A stretch of 64,000 nucleotides of DNA. Origin: Reticulitermes speratus (Eukaryota; Arthropoda; Insecta; Blattodea; Rhinotermitidae). Numbering within the stretch: position 1 is the first letter of the stretch; each line of letters starts with the position of its first letter. The position numbers and the translations under genes are program-made. The stretch covers positions 26,169,177-26,233,176 of the forward strand of contig JAJKFL010000007.1 in NCBI GenBank assembly GCA_021186555.1, given 5' to 3'. Under the pieces are notes generated by a model. The model worked only from the letters and a program-made list of their open reading frames with translations. It did not search any database and was not told the origin of the DNA. Below, piece by piece: positions 32,461 to 42,278 of the stretch.

Positions 32461-34316
32461 AGCTTAGGGGGTTTTGACTCCCACGCCCAAACCATAACTT
32501 GAAAGAACCACCCACAGTTATTATCTGCAATTGCTTATTCAGTATATTCGCTGTTACTCTTCATATTTAGAAGTCTCGCTTCCATTTACCACCGGAAGAC
32601 ACGCCATGCTGCGGTTACAAGGACCCACTTGAATATGACACTTACCTTTCCCTTAAATGTGAAGAAAAATGAGTTGCGATGGTTTTCATTTCTTCCGCAC
32701 ATAATGTAGGAGGTGAGCTAATTTATATTCTACAGACATTCTGTTCTACAAATTTCCTTCCAGTTTTCCTACAGCATAATAAATTGACAATTCACTGAAT
32801 TTTAATAAAAATCAGGAGAAATCACCTCCAACTTCTCTTACAAGAATTCTCGATACTTTTGACATGCTTTATCAGCACATCCTCACAGACAAGTTGCGAC
32901 TTCAACTTCCCAGAGAAAATGTCAACATAAAAACGGCGTCAAAAGCAAGGACGATAAAAGAGGGAGAAGAGAGAGAGAGAGAGAGAGAGCGACAGTGAAA
33001 GCGAATATTTTGACTATTTTCTTATTCAACGAAGCACACGCGGAATCCACTATTGAGTTTTTCAGTTCATCCAAGTCCAACTTATCCCCCTCAGCCTTTA
33101 CCTCCTTTGCCACGACAAGAGAAGTACGCGTATTGTTAGGGAGCAGTCTCAGAGTTCCATTGCAATACTAAGACCGTTAAAAACTTCCCTTTTTCAATTC
33201 CTTAAGGTCCGAGAAGCCCTTTCATGTGTTCGTTTTTATTTAAAGAATGTTTTTCGTCTATTTCCATCTGGAATTTTCTTTTTACCTAAGTAGACCTTTT
33301 ATTGGAATAAAAATGGCATATATCTCAATAGATTTTCCACTTATTAGTCGCGATTGGGTTTTAAATACCAAGGAATGAGGTGGAAATTATTTGTAGCATG
33401 CATACGTCTGACGACTCGTACATATGGCTTTTCGTAATGAACTTCTAAAGTGAAAAATAAATTAGAAAACTGAAGCGTAGGTAAGAGTATAAATTTCTAA
33501 CATATCTTATAGAACAGATTACGATGACAGTGAGCTGGATTTGGATTTTTTCGGTGGAAGAATTTTTAATTGTTTACGTACTGACTCTGTCAGTATGCAT
33601 CCTGACTGTCATTATGTATTCTGACTAGTTATCATGGAATGGCAGGGTAATGTAAATAACGAACATATGTGGGAGAAATTGTTCGTGGCCTGATTTCAGA
33701 TATTATAGCATTTTGGGCTGTACTCAGGAGAATGACTAAATACTCAGTCAGGCCTATCTCTGGCAGGATTGTGTATATATGACAGCCTTATTACATAAAT
33801 AGATTACTTGACCGGCTGTGTAATTATCAGCTTTTAAAGAATAACCTGGCCAAATGGAACTGGCAACAGTTCTTGTAAATCTTCGTACAGTTGGTTCTTC
33901 GCTGTCAAATTTGTGGATTTTCCATGAAATTATTTTCTTGCGAAGGAATTAAAAATTCATACTGGAATAGTGGGGCAGAAGATCCAGGGGCTTGACGTCG
34001 GGTCACATTGTTGACATTCAGACAGTAGCAGTAAAATATGGAGGCGTTTAACACATAAATGAGGAAAATTGTAACATTCCCCCATCTCGTCCTTCTTGAT
34101 TTGATTATCCTAATAATGTTTGCAGAGGAGGAAAAATGGCTCCTCGATGTAAAATTTTCTCAAGCCTCCTGACAACCTCCGTCTTACAACCTCAGTCTGT
34201 ATCATCCCTACAATATAGCATATCATATTACACACCCATACAAAATAACAAACAGAATTAATAGTTTTGTACATTTTAATTTTTAGATTTTCAGATAGCA
34301 GACTGAATAATAATAT
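32461..34316. other. no gene; one GA repeat
   Basis: AT-rich with (GA)n at 32966-32989. The frame 32922-33113 is a reading of that repeat and its flank. Confidence 0.45.
32966..32989. repeat. (GA)n microsatellite
   Basis: About twelve GA units. Confidence 0.9.
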
Positions 34317-34890
34317 TCATTCATTGATTCATCCCGCAGTCTGTCTTACGACAGGTCCGTAAACTCTTCCAAAGCGAGTTCTCCACAGGGTGCGATCTAG
34401 TGCTTCCTCTTTCAATTTCCAGTATCTTCTCTTTTCCTTAAGGTCATCCAGTAGCTGCTTACGTCTTCTCCCTCGTCTTCCCATCATTTCTATCCTTCCT
34501 CTAACTTTCCTTCAATCACGTGTTTTAGAAGGCAGTTTCTACGCAAGATGTGACCAATCCAGTTAGCCTTTCTTCTTTTTATTGTATGTACCATATTCCT
34601 CTCCTCCTTAACTCTGTGTAATACTTCTTCATTTCTCACACGATCGGTCCAACTGATCTTCTCCATTTTTCTCCAGCACCATATTTCAAGACTTTCCAGA
34701 TACTTCTGATCCATTTTCCGAAGTGTCCACTTTTCATCACCATAAAAAGCTATGCTCCAAATCTAACACTTTGCTAATTTCTTCCTTAAATTTAAGTCCA
34801 ATCTGCTGGTGAAAAGAGTCTTCTTCTTGTTGAATGCTGCTTTTGCCATGGTAATTCAGGATTTAATTTCACGTGTACACCTTGCATCAA
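34317..34890 (-). pseudogene. LINE-1 3' part, longer copy
   Basis: Minus-strand translation: CTREIKS, stop, MAKAAFNKKKTLFTSRLDLN, KKLAKC, stop, IWSIAFYGDEKWTLRK, then LESLEIWCWRKMEKISWTDR, matching the 32097 copy from there on. This adds the thumb-side region with the FYG.E.WTLRK and EIWCWR blocks known from these reverse transcriptases. In-frame stops and frame loss near GKLEEG break it. The (AATG)n tail is seen as ATTCATTCATTGATTCAT at 34317-34334. 5'-truncated, opposite in orientation to the 32 kb copy. Confidence 0.88.
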
Positions 34891-35976
34891 TAATAATAAT
34901 AAAGTAAAAACCGACACAACCATCCAAAATAATAAACCTGATGTCCTAATCCGTCATAATGCAAAGGAACATGTACGCTAATAGACATTACAGTTTCAGG
35001 GCATAGAAATTTGATTTTGAAGGAAGCCAAAAAATTTTTAAACACAAAGACCTCAAAATAGGAATATAGCCTACGTGAAATTTAAAAACAAAATTGATAC
35101 CAGCCACATTGGGCACTGCACACATACTCCGGAATGTACTGATGTAAAAGTACACAACGTTCAACATGGGAAGTAACATTACATGTAAAGTGGTTGGTAA
35201 CTACGGAATATCTGTGACATTATACACTCTAGTGACATGTTTATTTTTTCAGGAATAAAATTGTGTATGATCTATATAAACGTGTTAACAAACAGTAATA
35301 ACAATAATAATATAATAACAGTAATATCAACATTACGTAAACACATCGTCATTTCAACTAAAATAATTTCACCCTTCCAACTTCAGGCTATTCTTACAAT
35401 TGAAAACGTAACGAGTATTAGGAGAGGAATACCACTCCTGCGTTGAACAGCAGTCGACACTGGTGCTACAAGAAATAAGCTCATTCAAAGCTGCATAGAG
35501 CTTGCTGGTACTTGTAGGATTACACTGTATCGAAGAAGTATGTCATGCTCCCTTTTACTCTCTCTCTCTCTCTTTCTCTCTCTCGTCTCTCAATACCAAC
35601 AAGAAAGGACAAATGTCTGATGTAAGCATTCTTTGTGGCTTAACAGTAAAGCCTGGATGTTCAAGTTAGTACGGGGAATTTTATAGTAATTAAAAAGGGG
35701 ACCACTTTTAACGTTACAATAACAAAAAGGAATTGTCGGAAATTAACTGAATCACAGGAAAGTTCAGTCGGCAAGTTTCTTTGTATTTTTAAAATTTACA
35801 TGGAACTATCACATTTCTATAATTCGTTAGAAAGTAAAATTGCGTGTTTTATATTTTCTGTTATTACTGCATGAATGACAAGAGCAGACATGACATTCGT
35901 ATCTATAGAGCATGATACTTTACCATTGTATTTTATCACGAGTGTACATCGGACTATTGATACGATTAAATCAACA
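34891..35976. other. no gene; one TC repeat
   Basis: AT-rich with (TC)n at 35557-35585 and an AAT-rich patch near 35295-35325. Confidence 0.45.
35557..35585. repeat. (TC)n microsatellite
   Basis: TC units with one TTTC interruption. Confidence 0.9.
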
Positions 35977-36160
35977 AGCATCCCAGTTGCTGCGCGGTCT
36001 GCGGGCGCTCACTTGCTGGGATTGCGGGTTCGAATCCCGCCAGAGACATGAATGTCTCTCTGTTTTGTGTTGTGTGTTGTCAAGTAGAAGTATTTGGGAC
36101 GGGCCGATCCCTCGTCCAAGGGAGTCCTACCGAGTGTGTATGTGTGTCACTGAGTGATAT
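35977..36160 (+). mobile_element. SINE-A, 3'-truncated, A box deleted
   Basis: CATCCCAGTTGCTGCGCGGT then directly CTGCGGGCGCTCACTTGC: the AAGGCGTGGGTCT segment between two GGTCT repeats is missing. B box GGTTCGAATCCCGCC intact. Body A runs to TACCGAGTGTGTATGTGTGT and stops; the last third is absent. No TSD found. Confidence 0.8.
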
Positions 36161-36434
36161 CAGGTGTAACAATAACCCCCGACATCTACAATGAGTATGT
36201 AGAAAGAGGCCAGGATATGAAAGAAAGAAAGAAATCAATAAGGATGAGAAGAGTAGAGCATGTAACACACATGGAAGGTAAAAGAAATGCAAATAAAATT
36301 TTAGCTTATACTTGTATTTCGCGCTTCGTACCTAAGAATCCAGCGAGTGAAATATATGTGTGTAACACTTTTAAAGATCTTTTAAATGGGTACGAAGAAT
36401 CAATTACTTCTCAGTCTAAAGAAACATCACTAAT
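36161..36434. other. no recognisable feature
   Basis: The 123-residue frame 36154-36525 is chance sequence running into the neighbouring composite SINE. Confidence 0.4.
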
Positions 36435-36444
36435 TAAGGCTATT

Positions 36445-36995
36445 CTTTTTTTTTTTTTGCTCGACAGCCTTATATGGGCCTGGGCCTCCTCGTTTCGTCG
36501 AGGTTTCACGATCACACACATTTGAGACACACCACAGTCGGTAGGACTCCTCTGGACGAGGGACCAGCTCGTCGCAGAGACCTCTACCTGACAACACACA
36601 ACAATCACAAGAGACAGACATCCATGCCCTGGTGGGATTTTTTTTTTTTTGCCTGTCCGGGGTTTTCCCCTTTGATCCATTTTTGTACTGTTTAAATCCT
36701 TTCGTCATTCATGTCACTTTACGTTCCATGCTACCGTCCTTACATCAAACACAACACAAACATCCATGTCCCCGGTGGGATTTTTTTTTTTTGTCTGTCC
36801 GGGGTTTTTTCCTTTTGATCCATTTTTGTACTGTTTAAATCCTTTCGTCCTTCATGTCACTTTACGTTCTATATTAACGTCCTTACAACAAACACAACAC
36901 AAACATCCATGTCCCCGGTGGGATTCGAACCCACGATCCTAGTGAGCGAGCGGCCGCAGACCCACGCCTTAGACCGCACGGCCACTGGGATCGGC
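36445..36995 (-). mobile_element. composite SINE: head-B, B, A, with TSD
   Basis: Minus strand, right to left: tRNA head (36995-36910), body B, A tail (T run 36782-36792), ATCCCACCGGGGACATGG, second body B, A tail (T run 36640-36650), ATCCCACCAGGGCATGG, body A (CTACCGACTGTGGTGTG, GACGAAACGAGGAGGCCC, CCATATAAGGCTGTCGAGC), final A tail (T run 36447-36459). TSD TAAGGCTATT, perfect, at 36435-36444 and 36996-37005. Unit order and the unusual body-A variant match the 22012-22562 copy, so both derive from one mobile composite. Frames 36411-36680, 36430-36708, 36474-36695 and 36632-36838 lie inside. Confidence 0.96.
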
Positions 36996-37279
36996 TAAGG
37001 CTATTTTTAGCCACTCACAATTCATCATAACTTGATCACATTCGTTATATAACTTATGCAGCTGAAGAAGCGTCGTTAAGTCACATACGGCTCAACTGAC
37101 TGTGTAAGCTACATATTTGAAAGGCGTTGCTAAATAAATTGGCAAATCATTAACCATTTGTTGAAAAGTGGTGTCTATGCATGCCATCGTGTTTAAAGTT
37201 AAATATCTCAGCTTCGTGCACATTTTAGTTGGTTTCCAGAAAGAAAACAACGAATTCTGAACGTCCTGTATAAGAATTA

Positions 37280-37464
37280 CAGTCGAACTCCGTTATAACG
37301 TCATAAAAGGGACCGAATACTTTGTGTCGTTATAAACGAGTGTTGTTATAACCGAATAATGTAACGTTATGGTTAACAGTGAGGAATTAATTGGTACCAC
37401 AGAATATCTGACGTTATAGACGAGGTGTCGCATAAACCGATGTCTTTATAACCGGGTTCAACTG
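37280..37464. mobile_element. MITE family M1, copy 3, TA-flanked
   Basis: Best-preserved copy: CAGTCGAACTCCGTTATAAC at the left, GTTATAACCGGGTTCAACTG-like at the right (one change), with TA at 37278-37279 and 37465-37466. TA target duplication and CAG...CTG termini support a Tc1/mariner/pogo-superfamily non-autonomous element of 185 bases. Confidence 0.92.
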
Positions 37465-37774
37465 TAATTTTATAATAGATTCTTTGTGTTTTCTGTACAT
37501 ATAGAATTTGAATACGTAAGTATCATACAGATCAGTTTCGCACTTCAGAAAATTCTATGCCAAGTGACAGCCTTCATTTGTTGGTATATACACAAGATAA
37601 AACAACATACGAACACTACCAAATGCAGATCGTAATGTGAATGAAGCAGCTTGTTACAAAATAAATTATGCATAAGGCGTGATATTCTTACTATACACTG
37701 CACCATTGTGGTCTGAAGAGTTGAAGGCATCAACACCAACAAGACCACGCAACAATTCATTACATATGTATATA

Positions 37775-37852
37775 CATGGCATACACAAAAGAATGGTGCG
37801 GTTTCAATAATATTCATTATTGAAACCGCACCATTCTTTTGTGTATGCCCTG
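37775..37852. mobile_element. MITE family M2, copy 1 (78 bp)
   Basis: Almost a perfect palindrome: left CATGGCATACACAAAAGAAT and GGTGCGGTTTCAATAAT, right the complement ending GTGTATGCCCTG. TA on both sides (37773-37774, 37853-37854). A second copy is at 55501-55579. Tc1/mariner-like by target and terminal CAGGG. Confidence 0.93.
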
Positions 37853-37854
37853 TA

Positions 37855-38440
37855 TATATACCAACCTACAAGACGTCATATCCCACAAGACTTGAATCTC
37901 CATCAACTCCGCTGTGAGAAACACAGACCTCACAAAATTCATCACTCATTTTACATTTCCATTTCTTTAGCGTACAAATTACCAAAATGTTGCAAGTCTC
38001 ATACCATTCTGTTATTTCGACATCGCCACAATTCCGGCTAGTGCAAGTGGCCGACACGCCTTTGTTTATATCGCAACGACCCCTCCCCGTACCCATCACA
38101 AGAGGAACAAGGCGCGCAACATGGTCCATTAGGCAGACCTTTGATAATTCATACTGTTAACGCATTCGGCCTTCCTCTATATAGACAATTCGTCCGCCTC
38201 TCCTTAACTTCCTACACCCCTCTCAGTTTTTGTACTTCTCCCTTGTATTATTAATGACTCAGTGTCTCTCCCTCTCCTCTGCAAATGTTTAAAACTTGCA
38301 TTCTGTAGATGAATGTTTGAATCGGCGAGTGTTCACTTAAAAGTGTTTTACGGTTCTGAAACACAAATAAAATAACTCAAAAGAACAGCATATTCATTGC
38401 GAGACTGACAGTTACTCATCTGGCCAATATATTCCATGCT
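37855..38440. other. no gene; tail-like string at the start
   Basis: 37866-37925 (GACGTCATATCCCACAAGAC, ATCTCCATCAACTCCGCTGT) resembles the hammerhead-associated tail. The M2 MITE sits at its edge. Confidence 0.4.
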
Positions 38441-38452
38441 TTTATTGAACCT

Positions 38453-38731
38453 TCGGGCGAGCGGGTGGGTACTGCGCCACACGATGGGAGGTTCCGGGTT
38501 CGATTCCCGGTAACGTCCTTCTGTGCACTTTCAGTATCCCTGGGGTCCACTCAGCCACCAACAGATATGAATACCGAGGAATTTCCTTGGAGGTAAAGTG
38601 CGGCAGGCGCGTAGAGCTGACAACTCTGCCGTCGTAGTTATGCCGAATGTCAAAGTAAGGACGGAAGCCTAACCTTCCATCCCCCCGCTGAGTCTTCATG
38701 ACTTGTTACGGGAAAGCTTTACCTTTGTACC
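38453..38731 (+). mobile_element. tRNA SINE with D/E central block, TSD
   Basis: Head GGGTGGGTACTGCGCCACAC with B box CCGGGTTCGATTCCCGG, then CTGGGGTCCACTCAGCC, CAACAGATATGAATACC, TCCTTGGAGGTAAAGTGCGG, GTAGAGCTGACAACTC, CTGAGTCTTCATGACTTG and a TTTACCTTTGTACC tail. The head resembles SINE-E more than SINE-D, while the tail is SINE-D-like. TSD TTTATTGAACCT, perfect, at 38441-38452 and 38732-38743. The minus frame 38442-38699 is its shadow. Confidence 0.9.
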
Positions 38732-38864
38732 TTTATTGAACCTCCTGTCTACTCACTGCCTTCACAAGAGCCCGCCACTGAACTCAGACTGAGAATAGTT
38801 TAGTACCTAAGCTTCGACTGTGCTTTTGAAAAGCTGTTTTATACCACTACGAGATCTGAAGTTC

Positions 38865-38972
38865 TCATAGAAGTGCTGACAAAGATTCAAGTCTTCTGGG
38901 ATGTTACACCGTGTTGACTGGTAAATATTTACCGACGTTTCGAATATTCGAACTACGAAGAAGAATGTTTTG
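38865..38972 (-). repeat. hammerhead-associated tail, minus strand
   Basis: Minus strand: TTCGAAACGTCGGTAAATAT, TTACCAGTCAACACGGTGTA, ACATCCCAGAAGACTTGAAT. This is the same order as the 2083 and 60633 units. The CTGANGA box is too eroded to identify; stem II is only GTTCGAATATTCGAAAC. Confidence 0.55.
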
Positions 38973-39692
38973 ACTTCATTATTATAAAACGAAGGCACTG
39001 CCTTCCTTGGACCCTCTGGTAACTACCCACACTTAGCAGTCAACATGGCGTTAACATACCACAAGGCTTTAACCTTCATTTAATATTATCCTCCCACTTA
39101 CGGAAGGACATTCCACAGTTATTTCATCCAAGAAATTGTCTAATTCCAGTAGCCATTGTGACATCTAATAACATCGTGTTTATTAAGATGAGTTTTACTC
39201 CACGCCCAATCCACAAAACACAAGCTATATCTTACGGCTATTCATGACGGTTATTCGATAAATATGAAGCTGTCTTTTACATCTGGAGAACTTCTCCTCC
39301 ATCCGAAACGTCTAGATGTGCCGTACGGTTGTTACAGGAGACACACCTGACGTGGAAGACACTGAGAACGCGTTCCTTGAAGACCAAGTAAAGTTAATTC
39401 TTTGGACAATAGCGCTAACACTATGCAACCTCTCCTTTAAATTAAGTCCAAATGTTTCTAAAAATTGTGTTACAATATATTTTTCAAATGTGATTTTTCT
39501 GAAGCTGGATGTCTTTCCGTCATTAGGTGCAAATGGCCCTATCCAGAATTATATGTATAACAATGCGTGTGCGCGTGTGTGCGTGCGCTCTCACGCGGAC
39601 GAATAGCCTGTTGTAAGGTATGAGATATTTCCATCACACTAGATTGAAACGATTTGATGCAAGGTTTTCCTTAATATGCTTTTATAGTGTTT
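38973..39692. other. no recognisable feature
   Basis: Short GT/GC alternation near 39564-39590 (GTGTGCGCGTGTGTGCG). The 96-residue frame 39316-39606 has no domain. Confidence 0.4.
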
Positions 39693-39694
39693 TA

Positions 39695-39745
39695 GCCTGA
39701 TTATGGTTTTGGTATAAAAGCCGAAACATGTAGGTGTTTATTGTA
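39695..39745 (+). ncRNA. hammerhead-like motif
   Basis: CTGATTA, T, GGTTTT/AAAAGCC imperfect stem II around GGTAT, CGAAACATGT, A, GG (from 39697). The core G8 equivalent is T, so it is likely inactive. Same arrangement as at 28503. Confidence 0.45.
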
Positions 39746-40455
39746 AAGAAAAAATTTTTTTTCCAGTAAAGTTGTGTCGGCTGTGTCTTGTACCGGGCTC
39801 AAAATATTGCTTCATGACGAACTTTCACTTTTTTAACCTGGAATTTCTTCTGATGAGTGGGCTTAACTGCTTCCTTTGGTGTTCGAAGTGCACAGATACA
39901 TTCCCTACATTACATTAACTGGCAGAACGTGGCGAAGGAAAAAAAAAAAGATTTTTCGGTTTCTTATTGGTATGAAGTGAAACATTGCATATAAATTCTC
40001 GGCACCAAGAAAACAAGATGAACAAATCATATGACGGCCTTTAACTTCTGTTCGTCCTCAAAACACGATTACACAGTGATGAAACCTGTCAAGTGCATTC
40101 GATATTTAAAATACTGTCAGATGCTTCTAAAGCAAGGTCAATGAAGAATAAGTATCAATTGCATTACGAAAATTGCATCAAACCAAAATTAATTCAACAC
40201 TGGCCATAATTAAAATCCTACTCTACTGCCAATAAACTGCCATCCACAATAAAAAAATAATTACATACAAACTTTAAATACAAATGAATACAGACGTACA
40301 TATTTTGATTTTCATAGAAACAAAAAAATAATATATAACACGTACATATTTCTCTCAATGAACTCAGTTTCTGCAAATATTAATATTTAAAATGCTGTAG
40401 ACTTCATCGGTAGTTAATATTGTTTTAGGATTATTCACCGCGCTGCGGTATAATA
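39746..40455. other. no recognisable feature
   Basis: AT-rich. Contains an A-run near 39938-39950. Confidence 0.4.
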
Positions 40456-40459
40456 CCGA

Positions 40460-40505
40460 CGTTTCGGCGGAACTCATTACCTCGAATCTCCTTCGAAAAT
40501 CAGAA
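40460..40505 (-). repeat. hammerhead-like remnant
   Basis: Minus strand has CCGCCGAAACGTCGG preceded by GAGGTAATGAGTTCCG. The 3' half of the motif is clear; the 5' CTGANGA box is not. Confidence 0.35.
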
Positions 40506-41040
40506 ACAGCGCTCACTGCTGCACGCTGCAGGAACTGAACGCGGAATCAGTACTAGACTAGTCAATCATCCAATCCGTCGCAGCCACAGTCTTGGTGCTT
40601 ACAAAGCACTGCGAACAGGCATCCGTTCATATCATATTTAGCTGTACGTTACTGTAGAGTGGGGCCCTGCTGTCAGTGCTGCAGTAAATGAAGAGTGGCA
40701 CGCTGCAGCTCCAACAACTCGCATTCAGCACAAACTCAAACGCAGAGTCACCATCTTCAAAGTAGGAGTATTTACCGAAACGAGTCTCCAGGACTGTGTG
40801 AGAATGTAACTGCTTACCACGATAAACAGGACTTGTGCCAACATGACCTGCAGCTGAGAACCCACGATAATCAGCAATCAGACCGTATGGTAACGCTGCA
40901 TCCTTAAACGGTGAGCGCTATCGCTACGTGAGCTGTCGTACTACACGTACGTACATTTCTACAGCGCATGCAAACCGGAAGGGCAGCCATATAGAACGTT
41001 GCTCAGTAACAATATGTGACCTTGAGACAGAGCTGTCTGG
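40506..41040. other. no recognisable feature
   Basis: Nothing beyond a short frame (40695-40907) without a motif. Confidence 0.4.
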
Positions 41041-41275
41041 GAAAGACACGAGAAGATAAAGGAGGAAAGATAAAAGGGAGTGAAGGAGAACAATAGGGTG
41101 AGGAAGGAGAGGAGAATGAATACAGGGGAAGAAAGAATATGGACAAAAGAATACGAAGGAAATGGAGATAGGGATAAGATAAGGACGTTGGGAAACCACA
41201 ACAAGGAAGCGGAGAAGACAGAAGAGAAACTAAAAGATAAGTATGTGGAAAACCTCATGAAGAAGGAATAAGAAG
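41041..41275 (+). repeat. purine-rich tract
   Basis: Plus strand is dominated by A and G (GAGAAGATAAAGGAGGAAAG and similar). Opposite-strand frames 40924-41199 and 40959-41360 are Phe/Ser/Leu-rich artefacts of this composition. Resembles the tract at 59410-59870. Confidence 0.7.
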
Positions 41276-41599
41276 CGCAATACAGAATATAAAATTGAAA
41301 ATACAATTTTTCTCCCACAACTTTGTGCTTTCTGCGCGGATTTAAAACTTTTTTTCTCAAGTTTAGGCAAGAATAGTGTAAAGCCTTTAAAGACGAAAAT
41401 TAACTTCAATTACATTTAAATATTCAGCTCGTACCGCGCAGTAAACACACTCCGTCTCACAAAAAATCAGTTAAAGCTATACAGGTAAACAACCACAACT
41501 GAAACCCACACAAAATACATAAATACACTGTGTGGGCAGAATGCAGATATTTGTAACCTTACACGTGGCGGTATACACAGTAACCACTGGCCTTTAAAA
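41276..41599. other. no recognisable feature
   Basis: 41420-41620 resembles 48270-48470 (CTCGTACCGCGCAGTAAACA / TTGTACCGCTCGGTGAACAA, then CTACATAAAT-type and GTGTTGGCAGAACGTG-type strings), so both may be copies of one unnamed dispersed repeat. Confidence 0.4.
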
Positions 41600-41601
41600 G
41601 A

Positions 41602-41935
41602 TTAAGGTGTTAGAGGCCCGTGTGCAGAAGAGAATATTTGGATCTAAGGTGGAAGAAGTGAAGGTAAATGAAGAAAGTTACATAGTGTGAAGTTTCATAA
41701 TTATACTTTAACCTGATGACCTGACACAGAAGAGTGATATGGTTGGGTCGCGTAGCACGCAAGGAATATATGATAAGGGAATCTAAGATATTACTCGAAG
41801 GACCTGAAGGAAAAGTACCACGTGGAAGGCTTAGAAGTAAATGGGAGGGTGATATTAAAATGGGTCATACACAAGCACAATGGGCGTGGCCTGGATTTAT
41901 CTATCTCAAGAACGGGGCTTTTGAAGGGCTGATGT
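41602..41935 (+). pseudogene. LINE-2-type RT C-terminal fragment
   Basis: Broken reading: RIFGSKVEEVKVNEESYIV in one frame, then MIWLGRVARKEYMIRESKIL and PRGRLRSKWEGDIKM from 41734. The order RIFG.K, W.GRVAR, GR.RSKWE.DIK matches the LINE-2 C-terminus seen at 18110, here with the stretch upstream. Frameshifted between the two parts. Confidence 0.65.
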
Positions 41936-42079
41936 GAGCACAATACTGGTTATTCAATTTCCAAACAAGGCGAACAACATATAGGTTAGCTGAGTTACTA
42001 AATTCTAAAAGGTTCTGACGACGGTATGCAACATTGAGAACTAATGGGTTTATGGACTTTGTCCATCGTCCGTAAATCT

Positions 42080-42140
42080 AAAATAACTAGATAACACGAC
42101 GTTTCGGAAACTGGATCTGCTTCCGTCCTCAGGTGAAGGG
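42080..42140 (-). ncRNA. hammerhead-like motif
   Basis: Minus strand: CAC, CTGAGGA, C, GGAAGC/GTTTCC stem II around AGATCCA, GAAACGTC, GTG. CAC/GTG can form a short stem I and C is at the expected cleavage position. Core matches CTGANGA fully; one extra base precedes stem II, as in the other copies. Confidence 0.5.
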
Positions 42141-42241
42141 AGAGGGAGACACCTACTCTGTTGGGTCCCTTAGAGAGAGCTAACCTCAATCACTGCTGAG
42201 ATACTGTTTGGTTCCCAAGAACGAGTCTGCTCCGCGTTGTT

Positions 42242-42278
42242 AATTAATTAATTTATTTATTTATTTATTTACTTATTT
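42242..42278. repeat. (ATTT)n microsatellite
   Basis: TTAATTAATTTATTTATTTA-type tetranucleotide repeat. Confidence 0.85.

Noticed and set aside
40695..40907. Short Gln/His/Ser-rich frame
   Set aside because: No motif and too short to judge.
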